From Sphingobium indicum BiD32 (GTDB lineage: Bacteria; Pseudomonadota; Alphaproteobacteria; Sphingomonadales; Sphingomonadaceae), in the NCBI RefSeq assembly GCF_000382885.1, contig NZ_CAVK010000024.1:1-64000 (forward strand): a stretch of 64,000 bases of DNA. The letters are read 5' to 3'. Shown piece by piece: positions 17,112 through 25,334 of this stretch. Within the stretch, counting starts at the first letter, position 1. Each line of letters starts with the position of its first letter. Under the pieces are notes generated by a model. It had not been told where the DNA came from. It saw only the letters and a program-made list of their open reading frames with translations, and did no database searches. Made by a program: the position numbers and the translations under genes.

Positions 17112-18503
17112 ATGGACCATATCCCGCAAGCCGCCAAATTTCGCCCCGCCCGTCAAATCGACGCGCTGATGCCCGATATCGCCGATCCGGTCAGCGCAGC
17201 GAACTTTCCGCAGACGATCCTGCGCTTCCGTAACGACCGGGCGGCGGCGAGCGTCGGACTGGACGGGCTGAGTGATGAACAATGGATCGCACATTTCGGG
17301 CGGTTCGCGCCGCTGGAGGGATCGCTGCCCCGGCCGCTGGCGTTGAAATATCATGGCCACCAGTTCCGCCATTATAATCCCGATATTGGCGACGGGCGCG
17401 GCTTCCTGTTTGCGCAACTGCGCGATGATACGGGGCGCCTGATGGACCTGGGCACCAAGGGATCGGGCCAGACACCCTATAGCCGTTTTGGCGACGGACG
17501 ACTGACGCTGAAGGGCGGGATGCGCGAGATATTGGCGACCGAGATGCTGGAGGCGCTGGGCGTGCCGACATCGCGCACCTTTTCCATCATCGAGACCGGC
17601 GAGGCGCTGGAGCGCAATGACGAGCCGTCACCCACGCGCGGCGCGGCGATGGTGCGCCTGTCCCATTCGCATATCCGCATCGGTAGCTTCCAGCGGGCGG
17701 CCTTTCTTGAGGATAGGGCGTTGCTGGAGCGGCTGACCGACTATGCGCTGACGCATCTTTATGACGCAGAACCGGGCGACAATCCACCCGCGCAACTGCT
17801 GGGCCGGGTGGTTGAGCGGACGGCAGATCTGGCGGCGAGCTATATGGTCGCGGGGTTCGTGCATGGGGTGCTGAACAGCGACAATATCAACGTGACCGGC
17901 GAGAGTTTCGACTATGGGCCGTGGCGCTTTACGCCCCTGTGGGACGCAGGCTTTACCGCCGCCTATTTCGACCATCAGGGGCTGTATGCGTTCGGGCGAC
18001 AGGCCGAGGCGATCCACTGGGACGTGGCGCAACTCGCGGTATCGCTGCGCGCGCTGGTGGAGGCGGAACCGCTGATCGCGCAACTGGAGCGGTTTCCGGC
18101 GCTTTATGGCGAGACCATGGCGCGGCGCTTCTGCTGGCGGCTGGGGGTCGTGCCGGGGGACGGCGTCAACGCGATGGTCGAGGCGGCGGTGCGGGGCATG
18201 GTGACGACCGGAACCGGGATCGACCGCTTTTTCCATGACTGGCGTGGCGGGATGATGCGCGAAGGCGCGGATTATAGCGACGCGGCCTGGGGGGCATTTC
18301 GTGAGACTGTGGCAGGGTTTGCCCCTGTGCCAGGCGCGCGGGATCATGACTATTGGACGGACGAAGTGCCCTGCTCGATGTATATTGACGAGGTCGAGGC
18401 GATCTGGGGTGCGATTGCGGAGATGGATGATTGGGGACCGCTGCACGCGAAGGTCGCGGCGGTGCGGCGGATGGGGGCGGCGTATGGCGACGCGACAGCC
18501 TAG
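17112..18503 (+). CDS. selO: SelO/YdiU-family protein adenylyltransferase (pseudokinase fold)
   Basis: A 463-residue member of the SelO (UPF0061) family, whose studied members transfer AMP to Ser/Thr/Tyr of proteins and take part in redox stress responses. Typical signatures are YHGHQFRHYNPDIGDGRG near residue 80, DLGTKGSGQTPYSR, and VLNSDNINVTGESFDYGP, which has the Asn and Asp metal ligands. Length is near the usual 480. No good ribosome site precedes the ATG; the next in-frame ATG is at residue 20. It is divergent from the hydrolase gene across 37 bases. Confidence 0.9.
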   Translation: MDHIPQAAKFRPARQIDALMPDIADPVSAANFPQTILRFRNDRAAASVGLDGLSDEQWIAHFGRFAPLEGSLPRPLALKYHGHQFRHYNPDIGDGRGFLFAQLRDDTGRLMDLGTKGSGQTPYSRFGDGRLTLKGGMREILATEMLEALGVPTSRTFSIIETGEALERNDEPSPTRGAAMVRLSHSHIRIGSFQRAAFLEDRALLERLTDYALTHLYDAEPGDNPPAQLLGRVVERTADLAASYMVAGFVHGVLNSDNINVTGESFDYGPWRFTPLWDAGFTAAYFDHQGLYAFGRQAEAIHWDVAQLAVSLRALVEAEPLIAQLERFPALYGETMARRFCWRLGVVPGDGVNAMVEAAVRGMVTTGTGIDRFFHDWRGGMMREGADYSDAAWGAFRETVAGFAPVPGARDHDYWTDEVPCSMYIDEVEAIWGAIAEMDDWGPLHAKVAAVRRMGAAYGDATA

Positions 18504-18642
18504 GCAGAAAAAGACGGTCGATTGCTGGATCATCGGCTTGATCGTCGGTACCGGCTTGCTCGCTATCGCCCTGGGACGCCTGGCGGATTATGTAGCGAGC
18601 CGACTGCGGCCTGACGGCGTCGAACAGCATGATATTGATTGA
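18484..18642 (+). CDS. Candidate 52-residue membrane protein overlapping selO
   Basis: A short frame starting at ATG 18484, inside the last 20 bases of selO, and ending at 18642. The product is MATRQPRQKKTVD, then a hydrophobic run WIIGLIVGTGLLAIALG, then LADYVASRLRPDG and an acidic end. A basic N-terminus plus one strong membrane segment looks like a genuine small membrane protein rather than a chance frame. The ribosome site is only G-rich (GGGGGCGG). Function is unknown. Confidence 0.4.
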   Translation: MATRQPRQKKTVDCWIIGLIVGTGLLAIALGRLADYVASRLRPDGVEQHDID

Positions 18643-18683
18643 TAGCTGTTTCCTTAACCAATTTCTGCCATAGATCACGCCAA

Positions 18684-20117
18684 ATGGTCGCACCGCTTAC
18701 ATCCCATGAACCCGCCACCGGCGTCCTGCTCTGGCAGGGCGAGGCGGGGGATGTGGCGGCGGAGGTTGCGCGGGCGCGGGCGGCGTGGCCGCGCTGGGCG
18801 GCGCAACCGATCACCTACCGGATCGAGACGCTGCGGCGCTTCGTCAATGTCGTGCGACGGAACGAGGATGCGCTGGCCGATCTTATCGCGCGCGAAACCG
18901 GCAAGCCGCTATGGGATGCGCGCGCCGAAGTGGCAGGCGTGATGGCCAAGGTGGATATTTCGGTCGCGGCCTATTCCGAACGGACGGGGCAGAGGCGGCT
19001 GGAGGCGGCACTGGGTGCGCGACAGTCGGTGCGGCACAAGCCCCATGGCGTGATGGCGGTGCTGGGCCCGTATAATTTCCCCGCCCATCTGCCCAACGGG
19101 CATATCGTTCCCGCGCTGCTGGCGGGCAATGCGGTGGTGTTCAAACCGTCGGAAAAAACCCCGGCGGTAGGCGAAATGCTGGTCAATCTCTATCATGAGG
19201 CCGGCGTGCCGATCGAGGCGATGCGGCTGTTGCTGGGCGGGCCGGACGCGGGCAAGGCGCTGGCGGCGCATCCCGATGTCGGCGGCATATTATTCACAGG
19301 GTCCGCGCAGACCGGCATCGCGATCAACCGGCAATTCGCCGCGCAGCCATCCAAGATATTGGCGCTGGAGATGGGCGGCAACAACCCCATCGTCGTGTGG
19401 GATACGCCGGAAATCAACGCCGCCGCCGTGCTGGTGGTGCAATCGGCCTTCCTGTCGAGCGGTCAGCGCTGCACGGCCGCCAGCCGCCTGATCGTGAAAG
19501 ACAGCATCGCCGACGCCTTCATTGCGGAGGTCAAGAAACTGGCCGACCGGCTGATTGTCGATCACCCCCATGCCGACCCGACCCCCTATATGGGTCCGGT
19601 GATTGACAATCCGACCGCTGACGGGCTGACCGAGAGTTTCCTGTGGCTGATGAGCAATGGCGGCAAGCCGATCAAGCATATGGTGCGGCCCAAAAAAGGC
19701 CTGCCCTTCGTCAGTCCCGCGATCATCGACGTCACCGCCATGGCCGAGCGGCCCGATGTCGAGTTGTTCGGGCCATTGCTGCAGGTGATCCGCGTCGCTG
19801 AATTTGGCGATGCGATCGCGGAGGCCAATAATAGCCGCTACGGCCTGTCCGCCTCGCTGATCGGGGGTACGCCCGACCAGTATAACCAGTTCTGGGCCAA
19901 TGTGCGCGCAGGCGTCATCAACTGGAACCGGCCGACCAACGGCGCATCATCCTCCGCGCCGTTCGGGGGGGTCGGCATTTCAGGCAATCACCGGCCAAGC
20001 GCCTATTATGCCGCGGACTATTGCGCCTATCCGGTGGTATCGGCGGAAATCGAGCAACCGCGCGCATCGATCGGCGTGGGCTTGAAGGACATTGATGTCA
20101 GCGCCATGGGCGAGTGA
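18684..20117 (+). CDS. astD: Succinylglutamate-semialdehyde dehydrogenase (AstD type), copy 2
   Basis: A 477-residue aldehyde dehydrogenase closely related to the product of 10856-12262. It has LEMGGNNP for the general base and GQRCTAASR for the nucleophilic Cys. HGVMAVLGPYNFPAHLPNGHI and the C-terminal SGNHRPSAYYAADYCAYP are AstD signatures. In the AST pathway the enzyme oxidises N-succinylglutamate semialdehyde to N-succinylglutamate. No other ast gene is near. I prefer the ATG at 18684 (MVAPLTSHEP) over 18639, which would overlap the small upstream frame. Of the two copies, this stand-alone one is the better candidate for true AstD, since copy 1 is tied to DUF1338. Confidence 0.82.
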   Translation: MVAPLTSHEPATGVLLWQGEAGDVAAEVARARAAWPRWAAQPITYRIETLRRFVNVVRRNEDALADLIARETGKPLWDARAEVAGVMAKVDISVAAYSERTGQRRLEAALGARQSVRHKPHGVMAVLGPYNFPAHLPNGHIVPALLAGNAVVFKPSEKTPAVGEMLVNLYHEAGVPIEAMRLLLGGPDAGKALAAHPDVGGILFTGSAQTGIAINRQFAAQPSKILALEMGGNNPIVVWDTPEINAAAVLVVQSAFLSSGQRCTAASRLIVKDSIADAFIAEVKKLADRLIVDHPHADPTPYMGPVIDNPTADGLTESFLWLMSNGGKPIKHMVRPKKGLPFVSPAIIDVTAMAERPDVELFGPLLQVIRVAEFGDAIAEANNSRYGLSASLIGGTPDQYNQFWANVRAGVINWNRPTNGASSSAPFGGVGISGNHRPSAYYAADYCAYPVVSAEIEQPRASIGVGLKDIDVSAMGE

Positions 20118-20192
20118 AGCCCCGCACCGGACAAGATTTCCTAACCCCCTGCATACCCATTCTGAATTGAACTTCGCCTGCACCTTGTCCAC

Positions 20193-21005
20193 ATGGCAAG
20201 CATGGCTGACCCTGTATCTGATCCCGTTCAACCCGCTACCGTACATCTGGTGGGCGCGGGTCCGGGCGACCCGGAATTGCTGACGATCAAGGCGGTGCGC
20301 CTGATCCGTGACGCGCGGCTGATCGTGCATGACGGGCTGGTGTCGGACGAAATTCTCGCGCTGGCATCGCCGCAAGCGGAACTGATCAGCGTTGCCAAGC
20401 AGCGCAGCCGCCACTCGATGCCGCAGGACGCAATCAACGCGCTGCTGGTGCGTTTTGCACTGGCGGGCGAGTCGGTGGTGCGGCTGAAGGGCGGCGATCC
20501 GTTCATTTTCGGGCGTGGCGGCGAGGAAATGGAAGCGTGCCGCGCGGCGGGCGTGCCGGTGGAGATCGTACCCGGCGTCAGCGCGGCGATCGGCAGCGCG
20601 GCGCAGGCACAATTGCCGCTGACCCATCGCGACGCATCGAGCGCGGTGACTTTCGTGGCGGGCCAGTGCAAGGGGCTGACCGAACAGGACTGGTCGGGGC
20701 TTGCGGGCCACGGGCGCACGCTGGTCATCTATATGGGCGTGGCGACGGCGGCGCAGATTGCCGACAAGCTGATCGCCGATGGCGTGTCGCCCGCCCTCCC
20801 GGTCGCGGTGCTGGAAAATGGCACACGGGCGGATATGCGGACGCTGCGCACCTTGCTTGCCGACCTTGGCGACATGGTGGAACGGGAGGCGGTGGTCAGC
20901 CCGGCGCTGATCATCGTAGGTGAAGTGGCGCGCTATGCGCTGGCACGCGATGTGCTGGCGGGATGGGCGCAAAGACAGGATATTGGGGCGGAGATGCGTT
21001 CGTGA
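20193..21005 (+). CDS. cobA: Uroporphyrinogen-III C-methyltransferase (SUMT)
   Basis: A 270-residue S-adenosylmethionine-dependent methyltransferase making precorrin-2. The family signatures are VHLVGAGPGDPELLTIKA near the N-terminus, RLKGGDPFIFGRGGEE and PVEIVPGVSAAIG. Precorrin-2 leads to siroheme, the cofactor of the sulfite reductase encoded two genes on. It heads a five-gene sulfur operon and overlaps the next start by GTGA. It is the methyltransferase domain alone, without the dehydrogenase/ferrochelatase part of CysG. An ATG three codons downstream is also possible. Confidence 0.92.
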   Translation: MASMADPVSDPVQPATVHLVGAGPGDPELLTIKAVRLIRDARLIVHDGLVSDEILALASPQAELISVAKQRSRHSMPQDAINALLVRFALAGESVVRLKGGDPFIFGRGGEEMEACRAAGVPVEIVPGVSAAIGSAAQAQLPLTHRDASSAVTFVAGQCKGLTEQDWSGLAGHGRTLVIYMGVATAAQIADKLIADGVSPALPVAVLENGTRADMRTLRTLLADLGDMVEREAVVSPALIIVGEVARYALARDVLAGWAQRQDIGAEMRS

Positions 21006-21298
21006 AGATTTTGACGGGTAATGATCTGGCATCGGGCGACGTCATCTGGTGGGCGGGTGATGGCTGGTCGCGGCAGGTGAGCGATGCGGCCGATGTCGGC
21101 ACGCATGGCGACGAACTGGCCCGCGCGGAGGAAGCCGCGCTGCGGGTCGTGGGTGCCTATGTGATCGACGCGACCCTTGACGAGGACGGCGTCCGCCCGG
21201 CGCATATCAAGGACCGTATCCGCGCGTTCGGCCCGACCGTGCGCCCCGACCTTGTCGAACAACCAACCGAAGCCGACATCGGCAAGTGGGTGATCTGA
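21002..21298 (+). CDS. DUF2849 domain-containing protein of the sulfite-reduction operon
   Basis: A 98-residue protein beginning VKILTGNDLASGDVIWW and ending EADIGKWVI. It matches the small DUF2849 family found almost always between SUMT and sulfite reductase genes in alphaproteobacteria. I chose GTG 21002: it overlaps the cobA stop (GTGA) and has GGAG 8 bases upstream. The acidic, Trp-containing sequence lacks Cys, so it is unlikely to carry an iron-sulfur centre. The role is unknown; an accessory part in sulfite reductase assembly or electron supply is inferred from context. Confidence 0.85.
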   Translation: MKILTGNDLASGDVIWWAGDGWSRQVSDAADVGTHGDELARAEEAALRVVGAYVIDATLDEDGVRPAHIKDRIRAFGPTVRPDLVEQPTEADIGKWVI

Positions 21299-21301
21299 AC
21301 C

Positions 21302-22933
21302 ATGTATCGTTATGACAGCTACGACCAGGCCATCGTCGACGCCCGCGTCGAGGAATTTCGCGACCAGACCCAGCGCCGCCTGAGCGGTGCGCTGACCGAG
21401 GACCAGTTCAAGCCGCTGAGGCTGATGAACGGCCTCTACCTTCAGCTACACGCCTATATGCTGCGCGTCGCCATCCCCTACGGCACGCTGTCAGCCAAGC
21501 AGATGCGCAAGCTGGGCGAGATTGCGGGCAAATATGACAAGGGCTATGGCCACTTCACCACGCGCCAGAACCTGCAATATAACTGGATCAAGCTGGCCGA
21601 CGCGCCCGACATCCTCGCCGAACTGGCGACGGTGGAAATGCACGCGATCCAGACGTCGGGCAATTGCATCCGCAATATCTCGTCCGACCAATATGCCGGT
21701 GTCAGCGCCGACGAAGTGGCGGACCCCCGCCCCTGGGCCGAATTGCTGCGCCAATGGTCGAGCTTCCACCCGGAATTCACCTATCTGCCGCGCAAGTTCA
21801 AGATTGCGGTGATCGCCAGCGACGATGATCGCGCGGCGATGCGGCTGCATGACATCGGGCTGAAACTGGTCGAGCCCGACGGTGTGGTTGGCGCGGAAGT
21901 CTATGCCGGTGGTGGCATGGGACGCACGCCGATGGTTGCGCCGCTTATCAGGGACTTTGTGGCCGAAGATGAGATCATCTCTTATCTGGAAGCCTGCCTG
22001 CGCGTTTATAATCGCTATGGCCGCCGCGACAATAAGTACAAGGCGCGGATCAAGATCCTGGTCCACGAGATCGGCGTCGAGGAATATAGGCGGCAGGTCG
22101 AGGAAGAGTTTGCGCATATGCGCGAACTGGGCCTCAACCCGCCAACCCAGGAACTCGCCCGCATCCGCACCTTCTTCGCCGCGCCTGCTTATGAAAGCGG
22201 CCTGAGCGACGAGATCGACCGCAGCAACCCGGCCTTCGCCTTGTGGGTCGACCGGCAGGTCGCGGCGCACAAGGTGCCCGGCTATGCGATCGTCAATATC
22301 AGCCTGAAGCCGATCGATGGCATCCCCGGCGATGCGTCGGCCGAGCAGATCGCGCTGGCGGCGGATCTGGCCGAAGCCTATTCGTTCGACGAACTGCGCG
22401 TCACCCATGCGCAAAATCTGGTGCTGCCGCATGTGAAGAAGGCGGACCTGTACACTATCTGGCAAAAGCTGGTCGCGGCGGGACTGGCGGAGGCCAATCT
22501 GGACCTGATCACCGACATCATCGCCTGCCCTGGCCTCGACTATTGCGCGCTCGCCAATGCGCGGTCGATTCCCCTGGCCCAGAAGATCGCGGCGCGCTTT
22601 GCCGATGCGGAGCGGCAGGCGGATCTGGGCGAATTGAAGCTCAAGATTTCCGGCTGCATCAATGCCTGCGGCCATCATCATGCCGGGCATATCGGCATAT
22701 TGGGCGTGGACCGGAAGGGCGTGGAGAATTTCCAGCTGCTGCTGGGCGGATCGGGCGCGGAAGATGCGTCGCTGGGCCAGATCACTGGCCCCGGCTTTTC
22801 CGAAGATGGCGTGGTCGATGCGATCGAAAAGGTCACCGACATTTATCTCGCCGAGCGGGAGAACGGCGAACGCTTCCTCGACACCTATCGCCGCATCGGC
22901 ATGAAGCCCTTCAAGGAGGCGATCTATGGTTGA
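21302..22933 (+). CDS. cysI: Sulfite reductase hemoprotein (nitrite/sulfite reductase family)
   Basis: A 543-residue siroheme/[4Fe-4S] enzyme reducing sulfite to sulfide in assimilation. The cluster ligands are the C409-x5-C415 pair (CPGLDYC) and the C452-x3-C456 pair (CINAC). The N-terminal YMLRVAIPYGTLSAKQMRKLG and HFTTRQNLQYNWI segments bind siroheme and substrate. No flavoprotein partner (cysJ) follows, so it probably takes electrons from ferredoxin. It begins 3 bases after DUF2849 and overlaps DUF934 by 8 bases. The nitrite-reducing homologue is an alternative, but the cysH context favours sulfite. Confidence 0.93.
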   Translation: MYRYDSYDQAIVDARVEEFRDQTQRRLSGALTEDQFKPLRLMNGLYLQLHAYMLRVAIPYGTLSAKQMRKLGEIAGKYDKGYGHFTTRQNLQYNWIKLADAPDILAELATVEMHAIQTSGNCIRNISSDQYAGVSADEVADPRPWAELLRQWSSFHPEFTYLPRKFKIAVIASDDDRAAMRLHDIGLKLVEPDGVVGAEVYAGGGMGRTPMVAPLIRDFVAEDEIISYLEACLRVYNRYGRRDNKYKARIKILVHEIGVEEYRRQVEEEFAHMRELGLNPPTQELARIRTFFAAPAYESGLSDEIDRSNPAFALWVDRQVAAHKVPGYAIVNISLKPIDGIPGDASAEQIALAADLAEAYSFDELRVTHAQNLVLPHVKKADLYTIWQKLVAAGLAEANLDLITDIIACPGLDYCALANARSIPLAQKIAARFADAERQADLGELKLKISGCINACGHHHAGHIGILGVDRKGVENFQLLLGGSGAEDASLGQITGPGFSEDGVVDAIEKVTDIYLAERENGERFLDTYRRIGMKPFKEAIYG

Positions 22934-23366
22934 ATTTCTCTCCTTCCGCGACGGCGAATCCGCGCAGGAACCCGCCGTGACGGTCGAATCCTTCACCGGC
23001 CAGTCCAACGCCACCGCCGTTCGCATCGAACCGGGCGAAGATGCCCGCGAATTGCTGCCCCATCTGGATCGCATCTCGCTGATCGAGGTGAATTTCCCAG
23101 GTTTTGGCGACGGGCGCGGCTATTCGGCTGCGCGGATCGTGCGCGAAGCGGGCTATACCGGCGAATTGCGCGCGGTGGGCGATGTGCTGGTCGATCAGAT
23201 CGTCGCCATGCGCCGCTGCGGCTTTGACAGCTTCCATCCCGCCAAGGCGCTGGATGATGCTGCCGTCGATCGCGCACTCAACCGCTATGATGACGTCTAT
23301 CAAAAGGCGATCGACGGCCGCGTGCCTATTTGGGCCAAGCGGCACCCGGAGACACAGAATGGCTGA
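22926..23366 (+). CDS. DUF934 domain-containing protein of the sulfite-reduction operon
   Basis: A 146-residue member of the DUF934 family, seen between sulfite reductase and cysH in many proteobacteria. The C-terminal half has the characteristic LIEVNFPGFGDGRGYSAARIVRE, GELRAVGDVLVDQI and RCGFDSF segments. It overlaps cysI by 8 bases and cysH by 8 bases, so translation of all three is coupled. Function is not established; genetic context points to sulfite reduction. Confidence 0.88.
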   Translation: MVEFLSFRDGESAQEPAVTVESFTGQSNATAVRIEPGEDARELLPHLDRISLIEVNFPGFGDGRGYSAARIVREAGYTGELRAVGDVLVDQIVAMRRCGFDSFHPAKALDDAAVDRALNRYDDVYQKAIDGRVPIWAKRHPETQNG

Positions 23367-24144
23367 AGCCGCCCGCACGCTCGACATCATCGATGCCCGT
23401 CCCGCCTTTACCCAAGGCGATGCGGACGCGCTCAACGCGCGGTTTGAGGATGTGGGCACGCTGGATATGCTCAAGACGGTCTTTGCCGAAGGGCTGGCGG
23501 GCAACGTCGCTGTCGTCTCCTCGTTCGGGACCGAAAGTGCGGTGCTCCTGCATCTGGTGGCGCAGGCGGACCCGACCGTGCCGGTGATCTTCGTCGATAC
23601 GCTCAAGATGTTCGCCGAAACCTTGACCTATCGCGACACGCTGATCGACAGCTTCGGTTTCACCGACAGCCGCACCGTGACGCCAATTGCCGATGTGATC
23701 GCAAGGAAGGACGAGACTGGCCTGCGCTGGTCCTATGATCCCGATGGCTGCTGCGAAATTCGCAAGGTCGAACCGTTGAAGCGCGCCAAGGATGGGCTGG
23801 ACGCCTGGATTTCCGGTCGCAAGGCGTTCCAGTCGGTAACGCGGCAGAACCTGCCCCGTTTCGAGGTCGAGGATGGACGGCTCAAGATCAACCCGCTGGG
23901 TGACTGGACCAAGGATGATCTGGAGGCCTATTTCGCTGATCACGACCTGCCCCGCCATCCGCTCGAAGCGCAGGGCTATCTCTCGATCGGCTGCGAACCC
24001 TGCACGTCTAAGGTGCTGCCGGGCGAAGACCCGCGCGCTGGCCGCTGGCGCGGCTGGGACAAGGTGGAATGCGGCATCCATTCACCGGTCACGCCGATCC
24101 CCGTGATCGACCCGGAAGATCCGGCGAACATGCCGGTATTCTGA
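23359..24144 (+). CDS. cysH: Assimilatory adenylyl-sulfate (APS) reductase, [4Fe-4S] type
   Basis: A 261-residue reductase producing sulfite. It has SSFGTESAVLLHL as the nucleotide loop, the cluster ligands C131-C132 (GCCEIRK) and C212/C215 (GCEPC), and the catalytic C238 (ECGIH) near the end. The CC plus CxxC cluster marks the APS-using class; PAPS-specific enzymes lack it. The ATG at 23359 has GGAG 7 bases upstream and overlaps the DUF934 end. It closes the operon; a hairpin follows at 24151. The sulfate activation genes (cysD, cysN) are not in this window. Confidence 0.92.
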   Translation: MAEAARTLDIIDARPAFTQGDADALNARFEDVGTLDMLKTVFAEGLAGNVAVVSSFGTESAVLLHLVAQADPTVPVIFVDTLKMFAETLTYRDTLIDSFGFTDSRTVTPIADVIARKDETGLRWSYDPDGCCEIRKVEPLKRAKDGLDAWISGRKAFQSVTRQNLPRFEVEDGRLKINPLGDWTKDDLEAYFADHDLPRHPLEAQGYLSIGCEPCTSKVLPGEDPRAGRWRGWDKVECGIHSPVTPIPVIDPEDPANMPVF

Positions 24145-24150
24145 TCGGCA

Positions 24151-24186
24151 GGAGAGCGATTACCGCCAGACGCGGCGACGCTCTCC
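24151..24186. terminator. Possible operon-end hairpin after cysH
   Basis: An 8-bp inverted repeat GGAGAGCG (24151-24158) and CGCTCTCC (24179-24186) with a 20-base loop starts 7 bases after the cysH stop. No T-run follows, so it may be Rho-dependent or only stabilise the mRNA end. Confidence 0.35.
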
Positions 24187-24230
24187 CCCTCATTTGCGCG
24201 CACCCCTAAGAATCGCGGTGGATCATTCCT

Positions 24231-24250
24231 ATATGCCGTTTTCGGCATAT
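24231..24250. promoter_or_regulatory. Perfect 8-bp inverted repeat with T4 loop
   Basis: ATATGCCG-TTTT-CGGCATAT stands in the 242-base interval between cysH and the GT14 gene. It could be an operator half-site pair or a hairpin in the leader of the downstream gene, about 140 bases before its ATG. The loop is not followed by a T-run, so a terminator is unlikely. Nothing else stands out in 24187-24386. Confidence 0.35.
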
Positions 24251-24386
24251 GGCCGGGGCGGCCTCGCTTCGACCTGAACCCCCTATGCCGGTCGAACATC
24301 CCGTTTCGATGATTTTCCAAAAGGCTGGAAACACCTGCACCGCATGGGTCACTCGATCGATGCGCGTCTGATGGAGTGTGCCCTGC

Positions 24387-25298
24387 ATGATTGCCTATCT
24401 CATCCTTGTCCACCGTTTCCCTGAACAGTTTAAGCGGATGTTCCGCGCCATATATGTGCCGGGCAATCATTATCTGATCCATGTCGATCATCGATCAGGG
24501 GCAGCGATGCAGGCGGATGTCGCCGCCTTCCTGAAACCCTATGCCAATGCCGCGATGCTGCCGTCTCGCAAGATGTTGTGGGGCGGATACAGCCTGGTTG
24601 ATGCCGAACTGCGCGGCATGGCCAAGCTGCTGGAGATGGGCACGGACTGGCGTTACTTCATCAACTTGAGTGGGCAGGATTTCCCCTTGAAGTCGCAGGC
24701 CTATATCGCCGACTATCTGGCGCAGCATGACGGGACCGAATTCATCCGCGCCGTGCCGCAACAGGCGGTCCGCCCGGACACGATGAACCGGCTGAGCCAT
24801 TATTTCGTCGAAGCGTTCAACCGGATCGTGCGCACTGGCATCCCGCGACGTCGCATGGCCGGGATCACCCCCTATATTGGCACCCAGTGGAAGGCGGTTA
24901 CTCGCGATTTCTGCGCTTTTGTCTGTCGCGATCCCGCCGCGCTGCGATTCAAGAATTTCTATCGCCGTACCCTGATTGCCGATGAGGGCTTTTTTCAGAC
25001 GGTGATGATGAACGCCTTTGCGCCCGCTAAACAGGTCAATGACGATCTGCGCACGATCGACTGGATTCCCGATGGTGACATCAAGTTGCGCCCCCGAACG
25101 TTCGTGACCCGTGACGCGCTGCGACTCACGCTCAGCCCGGATCTGTTCGCGCGCAAATTCGATGCGCAGGAGGATAGCCATATCCTCGATCTGCTGGAGG
25201 CGCATTTGCTGATGGCTGCCGCCATAACGCTGCCCAAGCAGGCCGAACCGCACGCAACAATATTACAAGCCTCTGGACGGATCGCATCAGCGGCTTAA
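24387..25298 (+). CDS. GT14-type beta-1,6-N-acetylglucosaminyltransferase-like protein
   Basis: A 303-residue protein of the core-2/I-branching glycosyltransferase family (GT14). Indicators are IAYLILVHRFPEQFKRM at the start, HYLIHVDHRSG, WRYFINLSGQDFPLKSQ and the GTQWKAVTRDFCAFV segment with the following DEGFFQTVM. Bacterial members add sugars to envelope glycans, but the product here is unknown. I prefer ATG 24387 (GGAG 10 bases upstream) over GTG 24378. It is a lone gene between the sulfur operon and the DUF885 gene; no other glycan genes adjoin. Confidence 0.85.
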   Translation: MIAYLILVHRFPEQFKRMFRAIYVPGNHYLIHVDHRSGAAMQADVAAFLKPYANAAMLPSRKMLWGGYSLVDAELRGMAKLLEMGTDWRYFINLSGQDFPLKSQAYIADYLAQHDGTEFIRAVPQQAVRPDTMNRLSHYFVEAFNRIVRTGIPRRRMAGITPYIGTQWKAVTRDFCAFVCRDPAALRFKNFYRRTLIADEGFFQTVMMNAFAPAKQVNDDLRTIDWIPDGDIKLRPRTFVTRDALRLTLSPDLFARKFDAQEDSHILDLLEAHLLMAAAITLPKQAEPHATILQASGRIASAA

Positions 25299-25334
25299 GA
25301 GTCTCCCTCATTCAAGGATAAGGGAGACCATTTC

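Noticed and set aside
21491-23074. A 527-codon open frame antisense to cysI
   Set aside because: It is a shadow of the sulfite reductase gene, low in recognisable motifs and without its own ribosome site; the same holds for other long antisense frames, such as 4682-6442, 35097-36416 and 14638-15894.
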